Shown here: in pieces, positions 1 to 8,379 of the stretch
Position numbering within the stretch: position 1 is the first letter of the stretch
Layout of the letters: the number at the start of each line of letters is the position of its first letter
Assembly (NCBI RefSeq): GCF_000332155.1
Contig: NZ_KB235903.1
Location: forward strand, 2,690,514 to 2,754,513
DNA: 64,000 nt
Direction of reading: 5' to 3'
Source: Kamptonema formosum PCC 6407
GTDB lineage: Bacteria > Cyanobacteriota > Cyanobacteriia > Cyanobacteriales > Microcoleaceae
Notes under the pieces: model-generated
What the model was told of the DNA's origin: nothing
Databases searched by the model: none
The model's input: the letters and a program-made list of their open reading frames with translations, nothing else
Position numbers and translations under genes: made by a program

Positions 1-1644
1 TTCCCCATCCGCCTGTACCAAAGGCAGCTCTGGCGGCACTTGTGCGATAATCTGCGGTAAATCCTCACGTTGACGGCGGGCGCGAATGCTGCTGAGAGCA
101 AGATCGACGCACTCTTGCAGCGGCAAGCTTTCCATATTCCATTGCACTCTGCCACTCTCTAAGTGAGAAAGAGTGAGAAAGTCCTGCACCAGTTTACGCA
201 TTCGTTCCGCGTCACTTAAAGCAGTTTCTAGCATCACTTGCCGCAACTCTAAAGGCATATCGGGGTCTTGGCTCAAACTTTCCAGGCAAACTTGGATAGT
301 AGACAGGGGAGTGCGGAGTTCGTGACCCGTGATCGCGATTAAATTACTGCGAGTGCGATCGAGAGCTTCCAGTTGTTGGTTGAGTTCTTCTAAGTGAGCG
401 TAGGTTTCAGCTTGAATTAGGGCCGCTCCCAGTTGAGTCGCGATCGCCTCTACGAGGGCCAATTCATCTTCTTCCCAAGCCTTCGTAGAATGGCACTGAT
501 GCAATTCCACTATCCCCAAAACCCTCCCCTGATAAAGCACTGGCACCATCAGCCAAGAAAGAATTTGCCACTCTTGAACCAGTGTCCGCAATGCCGATGT
601 ATTAGCAATCAGAGGATATTCTGCTCCCTGTTCCACATAAACTGGCTCTAACTTACTCACAACCTCCTCAAACAGGGGATTGTTTTGCAGCGGCCAAGTC
701 TGACCCCGCAGAGAACGAACGCCGGGACGCAAAAACTCCTGATTGATTTTGGCGGCTGCATCTGTAGCTTTGCAGCGGTAAATCAAGCAACGGCAAGCAT
801 GGAGAGCCTCTCCTAATTCTTGCACAGCTACTTCGATCATCTCGTCATGATTGAGCGATCGCCGCATCGCTGTGGTAATTAAATTTACTAAACGCTCTTT
901 CCGCTCTTGGGCCGCGATCGAACGGTAAGCTTTTAGTAATTTATGCTGACCCGCCTGTAAATATGTCACCAATCGCTGAGCAAACGGCTCATTCAATTTG
1001 GGATTTTGACTCCCCTTTCTCAAGGCAGATTTAGATTTGGCATTAGTCGTTTTTCGCTGCTTCGGCAATTCCTTGGCAATACCATAAATATTTTGCGCTT
1101 CCTCAATCTTTTGTTCTAACTCCGGCCGATAGTTAAGAATTCGTTTCAGCAGTAAATCAGCAGCTTTGCAGCTCACTTCGCGGTCAAACGTCCAAATCCC
1201 TTCAAAGCGGCGAGCTTGATCCATCATTGCCAGCGGTGCGCTATCGTTCTCATTTTGAGTAGGAGCTTTTCGTTCTTGACAGATTAAGCAAGTTGAATAT
1301 TCCTGACCGATCACGACTAAATGCCACTCTTGACTCAAACCGTCTTCCGGCTTAAATGCTACAGTCTCGTAACAGTCAGAAGCATTTTTGAAATCAGTTT
1401 CCGGTACCGCCAGCACATAAACCTGAGATGTGAGCGTGGCAATGCGCCGATAACGGTGAGCTTCCTGGCGGTAAAAGCGCTCTCGCTGGAAACTCGCGAT
1501 CACTAGCGGCTGGTCTAACCCCGCCAGTACCAGGTCTTCCATCGCGTGGGAAAGCGCCGTCAGCGAAGACTTAAAATAAATTTGCGATCGCAGTTGCGGC
1601 AAAGCTTGCAGCAGCTCTGGTAGTACCGAAGTTGGGACGATCAT
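1..1644 (-). CDS. DICT-GAF sensor histidine kinase (3' end outside window)
   Basis: This is the N-terminal 548 codons of a cytoplasmic two-component sensor; the reading frame runs off the left edge. I translated it by hand from the ATG at 1644. Residues 1 to about 195 resemble the cyanobacterial DICT sensory domain, with FEGIWTF near residue 147. A GAF domain follows at roughly 265-420. A HisKA dimerisation domain has the H-box GHELRTPLS, with the phospho-accepting His at about residue 441. The ATPase domain must lie beyond the window. No membrane segment is visible. It is expected to sense an intracellular signal and phosphorylate an unseen response regulator. An AAGG stretch lies just before the ATG. 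Domain order is read directly; the ligand is unknown. Confidence 0.85.
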   Translation of the reverse strand, partial: MIVPTSVLPELLQALPQLRSQIYFKSSLTALSHAMEDLVLAGLDQPLVIASFQRERFYRQEAHRYRRIATLTSQVYVLAVPETDFKNASDCYETVAFKPEDGLSQEWHLVVIGQEYSTCLICQERKAPTQNENDSAPLAMMDQARRFEGIWTFDREVSCKAADLLLKRILNYRPELEQKIEEAQNIYGIAKELPKQRKTTNAKSKSALRKGSQNPKLNEPFAQRLVTYLQAGQHKLLKAYRSIAAQERKERLVNLITTAMRRSLNHDEMIEVAVQELGEALHACRCLIYRCKATDAAAKINQEFLRPGVRSLRGQTWPLQNNPLFEEVVSKLEPVYVEQGAEYPLIANTSALRTLVQEWQILSWLMVPVLYQGRVLGIVELHQCHSTKAWEEDELALVEAIATQLGAALIQAETYAHLEELNQQLEALDRTRSNLIAITGHELRTPLSTIQVCLESLSQDPDMPLELRQVMLETALSDAERMRKLVQDFLTLSHLESGRVQWNMESLPLQECVDLALSSIRARRQREDLPQIIAQVPPELPLVQADGE

Positions 1645-2157
1645 CTAGCCTTAGACGTAAATTTTTGCCGATGACAAGACAGGAGCGATCGACAGGAGGT
1701 TTTATGAGATCTTTTACCAGTATCAGTTCTATGAAACTTATTCAAATCTACGATTGGGCAGATTTAATGTTCACTTCCTGTTTCACGCTGGGGAGTCGGC
1801 TCCTTCGATGTCCACAGGCATAAATTCAGGCCGAACTAGCCTTACTAATTCTTTTGAGACTTTAGCTATAGCAGTTTTCAATTGCGTAGGTACTAATCTT
1901 AATTAATAATTAGCCATTAGCCATTAGCCATTAGCCATTACCAATTACTTACCAATTACCTTCTTAAAAATTGTTAAATTGCTCATAAATTCTACTTTAA
2001 CATTTTGTATGAGTAAGTTTAGAAAGAATTAGGTAAAATTTTGTGAACCGCCCTCACCATCAAAAAACATGAGCTACTAGCTATGAGCTTCGCAGCTAAC
2101 AGCTAATAGCACTTTTCTTTAATTTTTGTAAATCTTCAAGCTACGGTCTAGGCTGCC
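1645..2157. other. intergenic region with heptamer repeat
   Basis: About 510 bp without a convincing gene. It holds the upstream region of the leftward kinase gene, a short tandem TTAGCCA repeat at about 1909-1960, and further AGCTA-rich short repeats around 2070-2110. The 63-codon rightward frame at 1632-1823 has no family resemblance and I do not count it. Confidence 0.6.
1909..1960. repeat. heptamer tandem repeat (TTAGCCA)n
   Basis: Four near-perfect copies of the 7-mer TTAGCCA followed by drifted copies (TTACCAA). Such short tandem heptamers are common between genes of filamentous cyanobacteria. Related heptamers occur at 6871, 14650 and 62876 in this window. Confidence 0.85.
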
Positions 2158-2469
2158 TCACACATCCTCGCGGGCCTCGTCGTTATTACCCGGAGAAGAC
2201 TTATAAAGAGCATCCAATTGTTCGCGAGCGTCTTGCACTGAAAGCGATCGCATTACCAACAATGGCTCATTCACAACATTCCCATAATCATCCAATAATT
2301 CTGGATGCGGCACTGCTTGAAACCGAGAGGATGATGCGTTATAATTACCACCTCTAAATGGTTGGATGCGCTGAGACTCCATACCCACCGTCAACAAACT
2401 GCGGAATAAGTTCCCCACAGCCAAAAAAGCTAGGATCGTGAAAGCCAGGATGTAAAGGACGTGTAACAT
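2158..2469 (-). CDS. DUF2973 family small membrane protein
   Basis: A 103-residue cyanobacterial protein of unknown function. The chosen start (MLHVLYILAF) follows a strong GGAGGAG ribosome-binding site 8 bases upstream; an in-frame ATG ten codons earlier lacks this. Residues 2-24 form one hydrophobic membrane segment, followed by a polar, probably cytoplasmic tail (QPFRGGNYN, PHPELLDDYGNV). The MLHxLYILAFTILAFLAVGNL start is what I recognise as DUF2973. The DUF2605 gene lies 218 bp upstream on the same strand, and the two families are commonly neighbours in cyanobacteria. Function unknown. Confidence 0.85.
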   Translation of the reverse strand: MLHVLYILAFTILAFLAVGNLFRSLLTVGMESQRIQPFRGGNYNASSSRFQAVPHPELLDDYGNVVNEPLLVMRSLSVQDAREQLDALYKSSPGNNDEAREDV

Positions 2470-2687
2470 AATATTCTCCTCCGGGCCAAACAGCCACACA
2501 AAAATTTACAAAAGTGTTTGAGCAAGGAATAACTTATTAACTGGAAATATTTTTGAGATTGTCCGCATCTGCGATCGCCATCTTCTTAATTTAGAAGCAA
2601 GCGGGCCAGAGTTCAACTCTCACTATATTTTTCCAGGTTTAGGAAACTGCTCTCAGCGAAAGCACATAGCAACTTGCCAGCATTCAG

Positions 2688-2954
2688 TCAGCAGTTTATG
2701 CCAAGGTATGAGCACAGCCGTTTCACCTCAACTTCACCTTCAATTGCTTGAAATAGCACCTGTGCATGACTTACTTCTTGCTGAGCCTGTCTTACCCTGG
2801 CGAGTAAGTCACATTGCTCCTGAGAACCAAAAAAAAGAATATCCTCAGTTTTCAGGAGGTCGATTGAACGCTCAAACCAAGACCAAAAATCCTCTAGTAG
2901 CTGTGGCAGCAAGGCTTTGAGCAATTGAGTTTCCGGCAAGTTGGGATTAACCAT
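2688..2954 (-). CDS. DUF2605 family protein
   Basis: An 88-residue soluble, mostly helical protein matching the cyanobacterial DUF2605 pattern: LLKALLPQLLEDFWSWFERS near the N-terminus, then SQEQCDLLARVRQAQQEVSHAQVLF. No enzyme motif, signal peptide or membrane segment is seen. It lies upstream of the DUF2973 gene and is probably co-expressed with it, since both run leftward with no gene between. Function unknown. A 70-codon frame on the opposite strand (2708-2920) is its shadow. Confidence 0.82.
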   Translation of the reverse strand: MVNPNLPETQLLKALLPQLLEDFWSWFERSIDLLKTEDILFFGSQEQCDLLARVRQAQQEVSHAQVLFQAIEGEVEVKRLCSYLGINC

Positions 2955-3077
2955 TCATTAAAATCAACTTATCTATCTATTTTAATCTTAACGCAATTCA
3001 CATTTTTTAATATTTATTTAACAAAGTTTCAATTTTTTCGCCTGGGGAAATGTTGAATTTTGAATACCCTAATAATT

Positions 3078-3174
3078 CTCCCCCGCCCCCCCCGCTCCCC
3101 CGCTCCCCCTCTCCCCCGCTCCCCTGCTCCCCTGCTCCCCCGCCCCTTCCTTCCCCCGCTCCCCCTGCTCACCT
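3078..3174. repeat. C-rich simple repeat (CCCCCGCTCC)n
   Basis: About 95 bases of degenerate CCCCCGCTCC/CCCCTGCTCC tandem units just upstream of thrS. The same repeat type occurs inside a coding sequence at 51939-52010. Read leftward it would encode a Gly/Glu/Arg-rich stretch; here that frame has no other protein character. Confidence 0.85.
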
Positions 3175-3236
3175 TCTCTAGTTAAGATAGAAACAGTACA
3201 ACCAAATGTTAAGTCCCAATTTGTAGTAATCCTCCA

Positions 3237-5078
3237 ATGGTTCAGCAGCCGATGTCTAGCCCAGAATCCCTTTCCGCACCCGAACAGCCCGCTAAAATCC
3301 ACCTTCCTCGCACCAGCGAGTCAGAACCCCTGAAAAAAATTCGCCACACCACCTCTCACGTCATGGCAATGGCGGTGCAAAAGCTATTTCCCAAAGCCCT
3401 AGTAACAATCGGCCCTTGGATTGAAAACGGATTTTACTATGACTTTGACATCCCAGAGGCATTTACAGAAAAAGATTTGAAATCCATCAAAAAAGAGATG
3501 ATCAAAATCATCAATCGTAAATTGCCTCTAATTCGGGAAGAAGTCAGCCGGGAAGAAGCCGAACGCCGAATTAAAGAAATTAACGAGCCTTACAAACTGG
3601 AAATTTTAGAAGGTCTAACAGAACCGATTACCATCTACCATTTGGGTGATGAATGGTGGGATTTATGTGCCGGCCCCCACTTAGAAAATACCAGCGAACT
3701 AAACCCAAAAGCCATTGAATTAGAAAGCGTTGCCGGTGCTTATTGGCGCGGAGATGAAACCAAAGCTCAGTTGCAACGCATCTACGGAACTGCTTGGGAA
3801 AATCCCGAACAATTACAAGAATATCAGCGCCGAAAAGAAGAAGCACTCAGGCGCGATCATCGTAAACTAGGCAAAGAATTAGGATTGTTTATTTTTGCCG
3901 ATGTCGTCGGGCCAGGCTTGCCTTTGTGGACACCCAAAGGCACAATTTTGCGGAGTATTTTAGAAGATTTCCTCAAACAAGAACAGGTTAAACGCGGCTA
4001 TTTACCCGTCGTCACTCCTCACATTGGCAGAGTAGATTTATTCAAAACCTCTGGTCACTGGCAGAAATATAAGGAAGATATGTTTCCGATGATGGCAGAG
4101 GATGAAGAATCGGCAAAAGCAGAACAAGGTTTTGTTCTTAAACCGATGAATTGTCCTTTCCACATTCAAATATATAAGAGCGAATTACGTTCTTATCGGG
4201 AATTGCCCATGCGGTTAGCAGAATTCGGTACTGTTTACCGCTACGAACAATCGGGAGAATTAGGAGGATTAACCAGAGTTCGCGGATTTACTGTTGATGA
4301 TTCCCACTTATTTGTCACGCCGGAACAGTTGGATGCTGAATTTTTGAGCGTGGTGGATTTAATCCTATCAGTATTCAAAAGTCTGCAATTAAAGAACTTT
4401 AAAGCTAGACTGAGTTTCCGCGATCCAACTTCCGATAAATACATGGGTTCCGATGAAGTTTGGGAGCAATCTCAAGGGGCAATTCGTCGCGCTGTGGAAA
4501 CCTTGGGAATGAATTATTTTGAAGGAATTGGGGAAGCGGCTTTTTATGGCCCCAAACTCGATTTTATTTTCAGCGATGCGCTTGACCGCGAGTGGCAATT
4601 AGGAACTGTCCAGGTAGATTACAATTTACCTGAACGTTTCGATTTGGAATATGTCGCTGAGGACGGAACTCGCAAACGTCCAGTAATGATTCATCGCGCT
4701 CCTTTTGGTTCTTTGGAACGGTTAATTGGCATTTTAATTGAGGAATATGCGGGTGATTTCCCGGTGTGGTTAGCACCAATTCAGGTTCGTTTGTTACCAG
4801 TTAGTAATGACTTTTTACCTTTTGCTCAAGAGGTAGCGGCGAAGATGCGGATATTGGGAATTCGCGCTGAGGCGGATGTGAGTAGCGAGCGTTTGGGTAA
4901 GTTAATTCGCAATGCTGAGAAGGATAAAATTCCGGTGATGGGTATTGTGGGTGCAAAGGAGGTTGAGTCAAATAGTTTGAGTATTCGCACTCGTGCTTCT
5001 GGGGAGTTGGGAATGATTGCTGTTGATGAGGTAATTAATAGATTGAAGTCGGCGATTTTGAGTTTCAGCAATTTTTAG
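3237..5078 (+). CDS. thrS: threonyl-tRNA synthetase
   Basis: Charges tRNA-Thr with threonine in the cytoplasm. The 613-residue protein lacks the N-terminal TGS domain of the E. coli enzyme and begins near the editing domain, as is usual in cyanobacteria. The editing metal site is visible as HTTSH (His37, His41) and CAGPH near residue 145. Class II catalytic motifs follow: motif 2 around FGTVYRYEQSGE, and motif 3 IHRAPFGSLERLIGIL. The C-terminus is the anticodon-binding domain. Either ATG 3237 or ATG 3252 could be the start; no clear ribosome-binding site decides it. A strong terminator follows. Confidence 0.97.
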   Translation: MVQQPMSSPESLSAPEQPAKIHLPRTSESEPLKKIRHTTSHVMAMAVQKLFPKALVTIGPWIENGFYYDFDIPEAFTEKDLKSIKKEMIKIINRKLPLIREEVSREEAERRIKEINEPYKLEILEGLTEPITIYHLGDEWWDLCAGPHLENTSELNPKAIELESVAGAYWRGDETKAQLQRIYGTAWENPEQLQEYQRRKEEALRRDHRKLGKELGLFIFADVVGPGLPLWTPKGTILRSILEDFLKQEQVKRGYLPVVTPHIGRVDLFKTSGHWQKYKEDMFPMMAEDEESAKAEQGFVLKPMNCPFHIQIYKSELRSYRELPMRLAEFGTVYRYEQSGELGGLTRVRGFTVDDSHLFVTPEQLDAEFLSVVDLILSVFKSLQLKNFKARLSFRDPTSDKYMGSDEVWEQSQGAIRRAVETLGMNYFEGIGEAAFYGPKLDFIFSDALDREWQLGTVQVDYNLPERFDLEYVAEDGTRKRPVMIHRAPFGSLERLIGILIEEYAGDFPVWLAPIQVRLLPVSNDFLPFAQEVAAKMRILGIRAEADVSSERLGKLIRNAEKDKIPVMGIVGAKEVESNSLSIRTRASGELGMIAVDEVINRLKSAILSFSNF

Positions 5079-5086
5079 AAAATAGT

Positions 5087-5118
5087 AAGTAGAGTGGGTT
5101 AACTCACTCTACTTTTCA
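5087..5118 (+). terminator. intrinsic terminator after thrS
   Basis: Perfect 10-bp stem AAGTAGAGTG / CACTCTACTT around a GGTTAACT centre, followed by TTTTC, nine bases after the thrS stop codon. Confidence 0.85.
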
Positions 5119-5152
5119 CTTCATTACCAATGAATAAATAGGAGTTAAATCT

Positions 5153-5941
5153 ATGCCTAATCCGTTTCCAGGGATGAATCCATACTTAGAAAATACTGAT
5201 TTATGGGCTCAAGTACATCACTTGCTGATTAGTATGATTTTGGAGTCTTTAGTCCCGAAATTGCTTCCAAAATATAGAGTTGATATTGAAAAGCGAATTT
5301 ATGAAATTAACGGAGAAGAGTCTCTGTTAGTAGGTATTCCTGATGTCATTGTCCAACCTTCGTCAAATCAAACAAACTCTACGAATTCTAATGTCGCCGT
5401 TGCAGCACCCCCTGCTAAATCTTTAAGAGTGAGAGTGCCTATGCCTATAGAATTTAGGGAAGGCTATTTACCAGTAATAGATATAGCCACCAAGGAAGTT
5501 GTGACAGTAATCGAGGTGCTTTCACCCGCCAATAAAAGACGTGGCAAAGGACGCGAAATGTATGAGGAAAAGCGGGAGAAAATAATTGCAACTCGCACCC
5601 ATTTAGTTGAGATTGATTTACTACGTAATTGGCAACCTCTTCCAGTTTTTGGTAACGATATCGAGGCTAATTATCGAATTTTGGTCAGTCGGGGAAATCA
5701 ACGCCCGATGGCGGATTTATATCTTTTTAATTTAGCCAATCCAATTTCTTCATTTCCGTTACCTTTACGTTCAGGTGATGTAGAACCTATTGTAGATTTA
5801 CAAGCTTTACTCAATGGAGTTTATGACCGCGCCGCTTATGATTTTAGAATAGATTATAATAGTGAAGTTGTGCCGTCGTTGTCAGAATTAGATACTATTT
5901 GGGCAGATAGTTTATTGCGAGAAAAAGGATTGAGAGTCTAA
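5153..5941 (+). CDS. DUF4058 family protein, copy 1
   Basis: A 262-residue soluble protein starting MPNPFPGMNPYLE, the hallmark of cyanobacterial DUF4058. Other conserved blocks are PKYRVDIEKRIYEING, IEVLSPANKR, RTHLVEIDLLR and SRGNQRPMADLYLF. The combination of Glu, Lys and Asp in these blocks is reminiscent of nuclease-like or Uma2-like folds, but I cannot show that. An AGGAGTTAAATCT ribosome-binding site precedes the ATG. The next gene is a close paralogue in tandem 32 bp downstream with the same leader, so they probably form a transcription unit. Function unknown. Confidence 0.88.
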   Translation: MPNPFPGMNPYLENTDLWAQVHHLLISMILESLVPKLLPKYRVDIEKRIYEINGEESLLVGIPDVIVQPSSNQTNSTNSNVAVAAPPAKSLRVRVPMPIEFREGYLPVIDIATKEVVTVIEVLSPANKRRGKGREMYEEKREKIIATRTHLVEIDLLRNWQPLPVFGNDIEANYRILVSRGNQRPMADLYLFNLANPISSFPLPLRSGDVEPIVDLQALLNGVYDRAAYDFRIDYNSEVVPSLSELDTIWADSLLREKGLRV

Positions 5942-5973
5942 TAGAAGTAAGTCAATTAACAGGAGTTAAATCT

Positions 5974-6762
5974 ATGCCTAATCCATTCCCAGGTATGAAT
6001 CCCTATTTAGAAAGTATTGATTTTTGGCCAGAGGTACATAATCGCTTAAATGTAGCAATTGCTGACGCTTTAGTTCCCCAACTACTACCCAAATATCGCG
6101 TCGCTATTGAGAAGCGGATTTATGAAATAAATGGTGAAAACTCTTTATTGGTCGGAATTCCCGATGTCTCTATACAACGCAGACAAACGCAAACTAACCC
6201 GATTAATTCTAATGTCGCCCTACTCGCCCCAACTGCTACACCATTGAAGGTAGCAGTACCTATGCCTGAAGAGATTAGAGAAAGTTATTTAGAGGTTATA
6301 GATTTAGCAACTAAGGAAGTGGTGACAGTAATTGAGGTACTTTCACCTGCGAATAAACGACCAGGGAAAGGGCGGGAAATGTATGAGGAGAAGCGGGAAA
6401 AGGTGTTCGGAAGTCGCACCCATTTGGTGGAGATTGATTTATTGCGTGGTTGGGAACCTCTTCCTGTTTTTAATAATGATATTGAAGCTAGTTATCGAAT
6501 TCTGGTGAGTCGGGGAAATCAACGTCCGATGGCGGATTTATATTTGTTTAATTTGCCTGATGCAATTCCTACTTTTCCTTTGCCTTTACGTTCGGAAGAT
6601 GAGGAGCCAATTGTAGATTTGCAAGCTGTGTTAAATATAATATATGACCGAGCTGGATATGATTTTACTATAGATTATAATGGCGATCTTGTACCGCCCC
6701 TGTCAGATGAGGATGTTATTTGGGCAGATACTCTCTTGCGAGAGAGAGGGTTAAGGGAATAA
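5974..6762 (+). CDS. DUF4058 family protein, copy 2
   Basis: A second 262-residue DUF4058 protein, the same length as its upstream neighbour and similar along its whole length; blocks such as EVVTVIEVLSPANKR and SRGNQRPMADLYLFNL are identical. The leader AGGAGTTAAATCT is also identical, so the duplication included the ribosome-binding site. Differences concentrate around residues 70-100 and in the last 40 residues. This looks like a local tandem duplication followed by divergence, with both copies intact. Function unknown. Confidence 0.88.
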   Translation: MPNPFPGMNPYLESIDFWPEVHNRLNVAIADALVPQLLPKYRVAIEKRIYEINGENSLLVGIPDVSIQRRQTQTNPINSNVALLAPTATPLKVAVPMPEEIRESYLEVIDLATKEVVTVIEVLSPANKRPGKGREMYEEKREKVFGSRTHLVEIDLLRGWEPLPVFNNDIEASYRILVSRGNQRPMADLYLFNLPDAIPTFPLPLRSEDEEPIVDLQAVLNIIYDRAGYDFTIDYNGDLVPPLSDEDVIWADTLLRERGLRE

Positions 6763-6870
6763 TGGCAGTAGAAGGTGCAATTACCAATTAGCAAAGAAGG
6801 GGCTAGGGGCTACGATGCTCAGGACTAGGGAAAGAGGTAGAGAGGGGAAGAAGGGAAGATGGGGAAGGTA

Positions 6871-6987
6871 CCAATTAGCAATTAGCAATTAGCAATTAGC
6901 AATTAGCAATTACCAATTAGCAATTAGCAATTAGCAATTAGCAATTAGCAATTAACAATTACCAATTAACAATTACCAATTACCAAT
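6871..6987. repeat. heptamer tandem repeat (TTAGCAA)n
   Basis: About 117 bases of TTAGCAA units with some TTACCAA and TTAACAA variants, in the 358-bp gap between the DUF4058 pair and the TPR gene. The rest of that gap holds a GGGAAGAAGG-like purine tract (about 6820-6870) and nothing else I recognise. Confidence 0.9.
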
Positions 6988-7120
6988 AGGATAATCATCC
7001 TCAACAACTAACAATTTTTGCGGACTTTTGCTAGAACCCAGGGGGTGAGAAACCTGACCAGTGGGGGGTAGTAAGTAAAAATGGTAGAAAAGGTGAATAA
7101 TAAAGTAATGATGAGGTAAT

Positions 7121-8326
7121 ATGATTCTACAGAGGTCAAATACTTTGGAAAAATTAGCTAGTATAGAAAAGCCGATCGCTTCTGGGAATAAAGCCGTAGA
7201 AATCACACCCCAAAATCCTCAAGCCTGTTATGACCAGGGTAATGCTCTGGTACAATTAGGACGCTTCCAAGAGGCGATCGCGTCTTGGACTCAAGCTGTC
7301 AAACTTAATCCTGACTTTCATGAGGCATGGTACAATCGCGGCGTAGCCTACAGAAAGCTCGGATGCAATCAAGAGGCGATCGCTGACTATGACAAAAGTC
7401 TAGAAATCAAACCAGAGAATGCTGAAGCTTGGTACAATCGAGCTAATGCTCTGAGAAGTTTGGAGCGATTTGAAGAAGCGATCGCTGACTACGACAAAGC
7501 TTTACAGATTAGACCGGAATATCATGAGGCATGGTCAAATCGCGGCAATACTTTCGTCAATCTAGAACGGAACGAAGAGGCGATCGCAGACTATGACAAA
7601 GCTTTAGCAATTAGGCCAGATTACTACGAAGCCTGGTACAACCGAGGCATGGCCTTGAAAAGTTTAGGAAAATTTGCAGAAGCGATCGCTTCCTACAATC
7701 GAGCCCTAGAAATTAGACCAAACTTGCATCAAGCATGGTACAATCGCGGGATTGCATTGGCAAATAGTGGCGAATTTGCAGAAGCGATCGCCTCCTATGA
7801 CAAAACTTTAGCACTCAAGCCCAATGCCTGGGAAGTTTGGAACAAAAGGGGAACAGCTTTAGTCCAGTCAGGACAATTAGATGTCGCGATCGCCTCTTGG
7901 GATCGAGCCGTAGAATTAAAACCCGACTATCACGAAGCTTGGTACAATCGCGGTTTAGCACTAGCTAGCTTAGAGAAATTTGCAGCAGCGATCGCTTCTT
8001 GGGACAAAAGCTTAGAATTCCACCCAGATAACCGCGAAGCTTGGTACAATCGAGGCATAGCCCTAAGCAAATTAGAGCGCATAGAAGACGCGATCGCCTC
8101 CTATGATAAAGTTCTAGAAATCAAACCCGACGATGCCGCCACACTTTATCACAAAGCAGGCCTGTACTGCCAACAAAACAACACCGACCTAGCGATGGAA
8201 AACCTCCAACGCGCGATCGCACTCAATCCTAAAAAATATCGCAAACTCTGCAAAACTGACTCAAAGTTTCAGAAAATACAGAAAGATGTGCGCTTTGTCG
8301 CTTTAACTCAAAATAAAGCTAATTGA
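7121..8326 (+). CDS. TPR-repeat protein
   Basis: A 401-residue protein made almost entirely of 34-residue tetratricopeptide repeats of the type EAWYNRGxAL..L..FEEAIASYDKALEIKPD. About ten repeats run from residue 32 to 370. It is a protein-protein interaction scaffold; no catalytic or membrane segment is attached. The DNA is unusual: in nine successive repeats the Ala-Ile-Ala of the second helix is encoded by a HIP1 palindrome (GCGATCGC), at 7274, 7376, 7478, 7580, 7682, 7784, 7886, 7988 and 8090, exactly 102 bp apart. A tenth, decayed site lies at 8192 (GCGATGGA). The partner is unknown. Confidence 0.93.
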   Translation: MILQRSNTLEKLASIEKPIASGNKAVEITPQNPQACYDQGNALVQLGRFQEAIASWTQAVKLNPDFHEAWYNRGVAYRKLGCNQEAIADYDKSLEIKPENAEAWYNRANALRSLERFEEAIADYDKALQIRPEYHEAWSNRGNTFVNLERNEEAIADYDKALAIRPDYYEAWYNRGMALKSLGKFAEAIASYNRALEIRPNLHQAWYNRGIALANSGEFAEAIASYDKTLALKPNAWEVWNKRGTALVQSGQLDVAIASWDRAVELKPDYHEAWYNRGLALASLEKFAAAIASWDKSLEFHPDNREAWYNRGIALSKLERIEDAIASYDKVLEIKPDDAATLYHKAGLYCQQNNTDLAMENLQRAIALNPKKYRKLCKTDSKFQKIQKDVRFVALTQNKAN

Positions 8327-8379
8327 AATAGAATGCCACCAATACAATCGGCATTACTGAGCACCCGTACCCCCAAATC

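Noticed and set aside
433..1823. Short rightward frames at 433-651, 1321-1506 and 1632-1823
   Set aside because: The first two lie wholly inside the leftward histidine kinase gene, and the third overlaps its start and the intergenic region; none has a family-like sequence.
3069..3302. Leftward 77-codon frame rich in Gly and Glu
   Set aside because: Encoded mainly by the C-rich simple repeat and overlapping the thrS start; not protein-like.
6871..6987. Possible CRISPR array
   Set aside because: The unit is a 7-mer with no spacers of unique sequence, and no cas gene is nearby.
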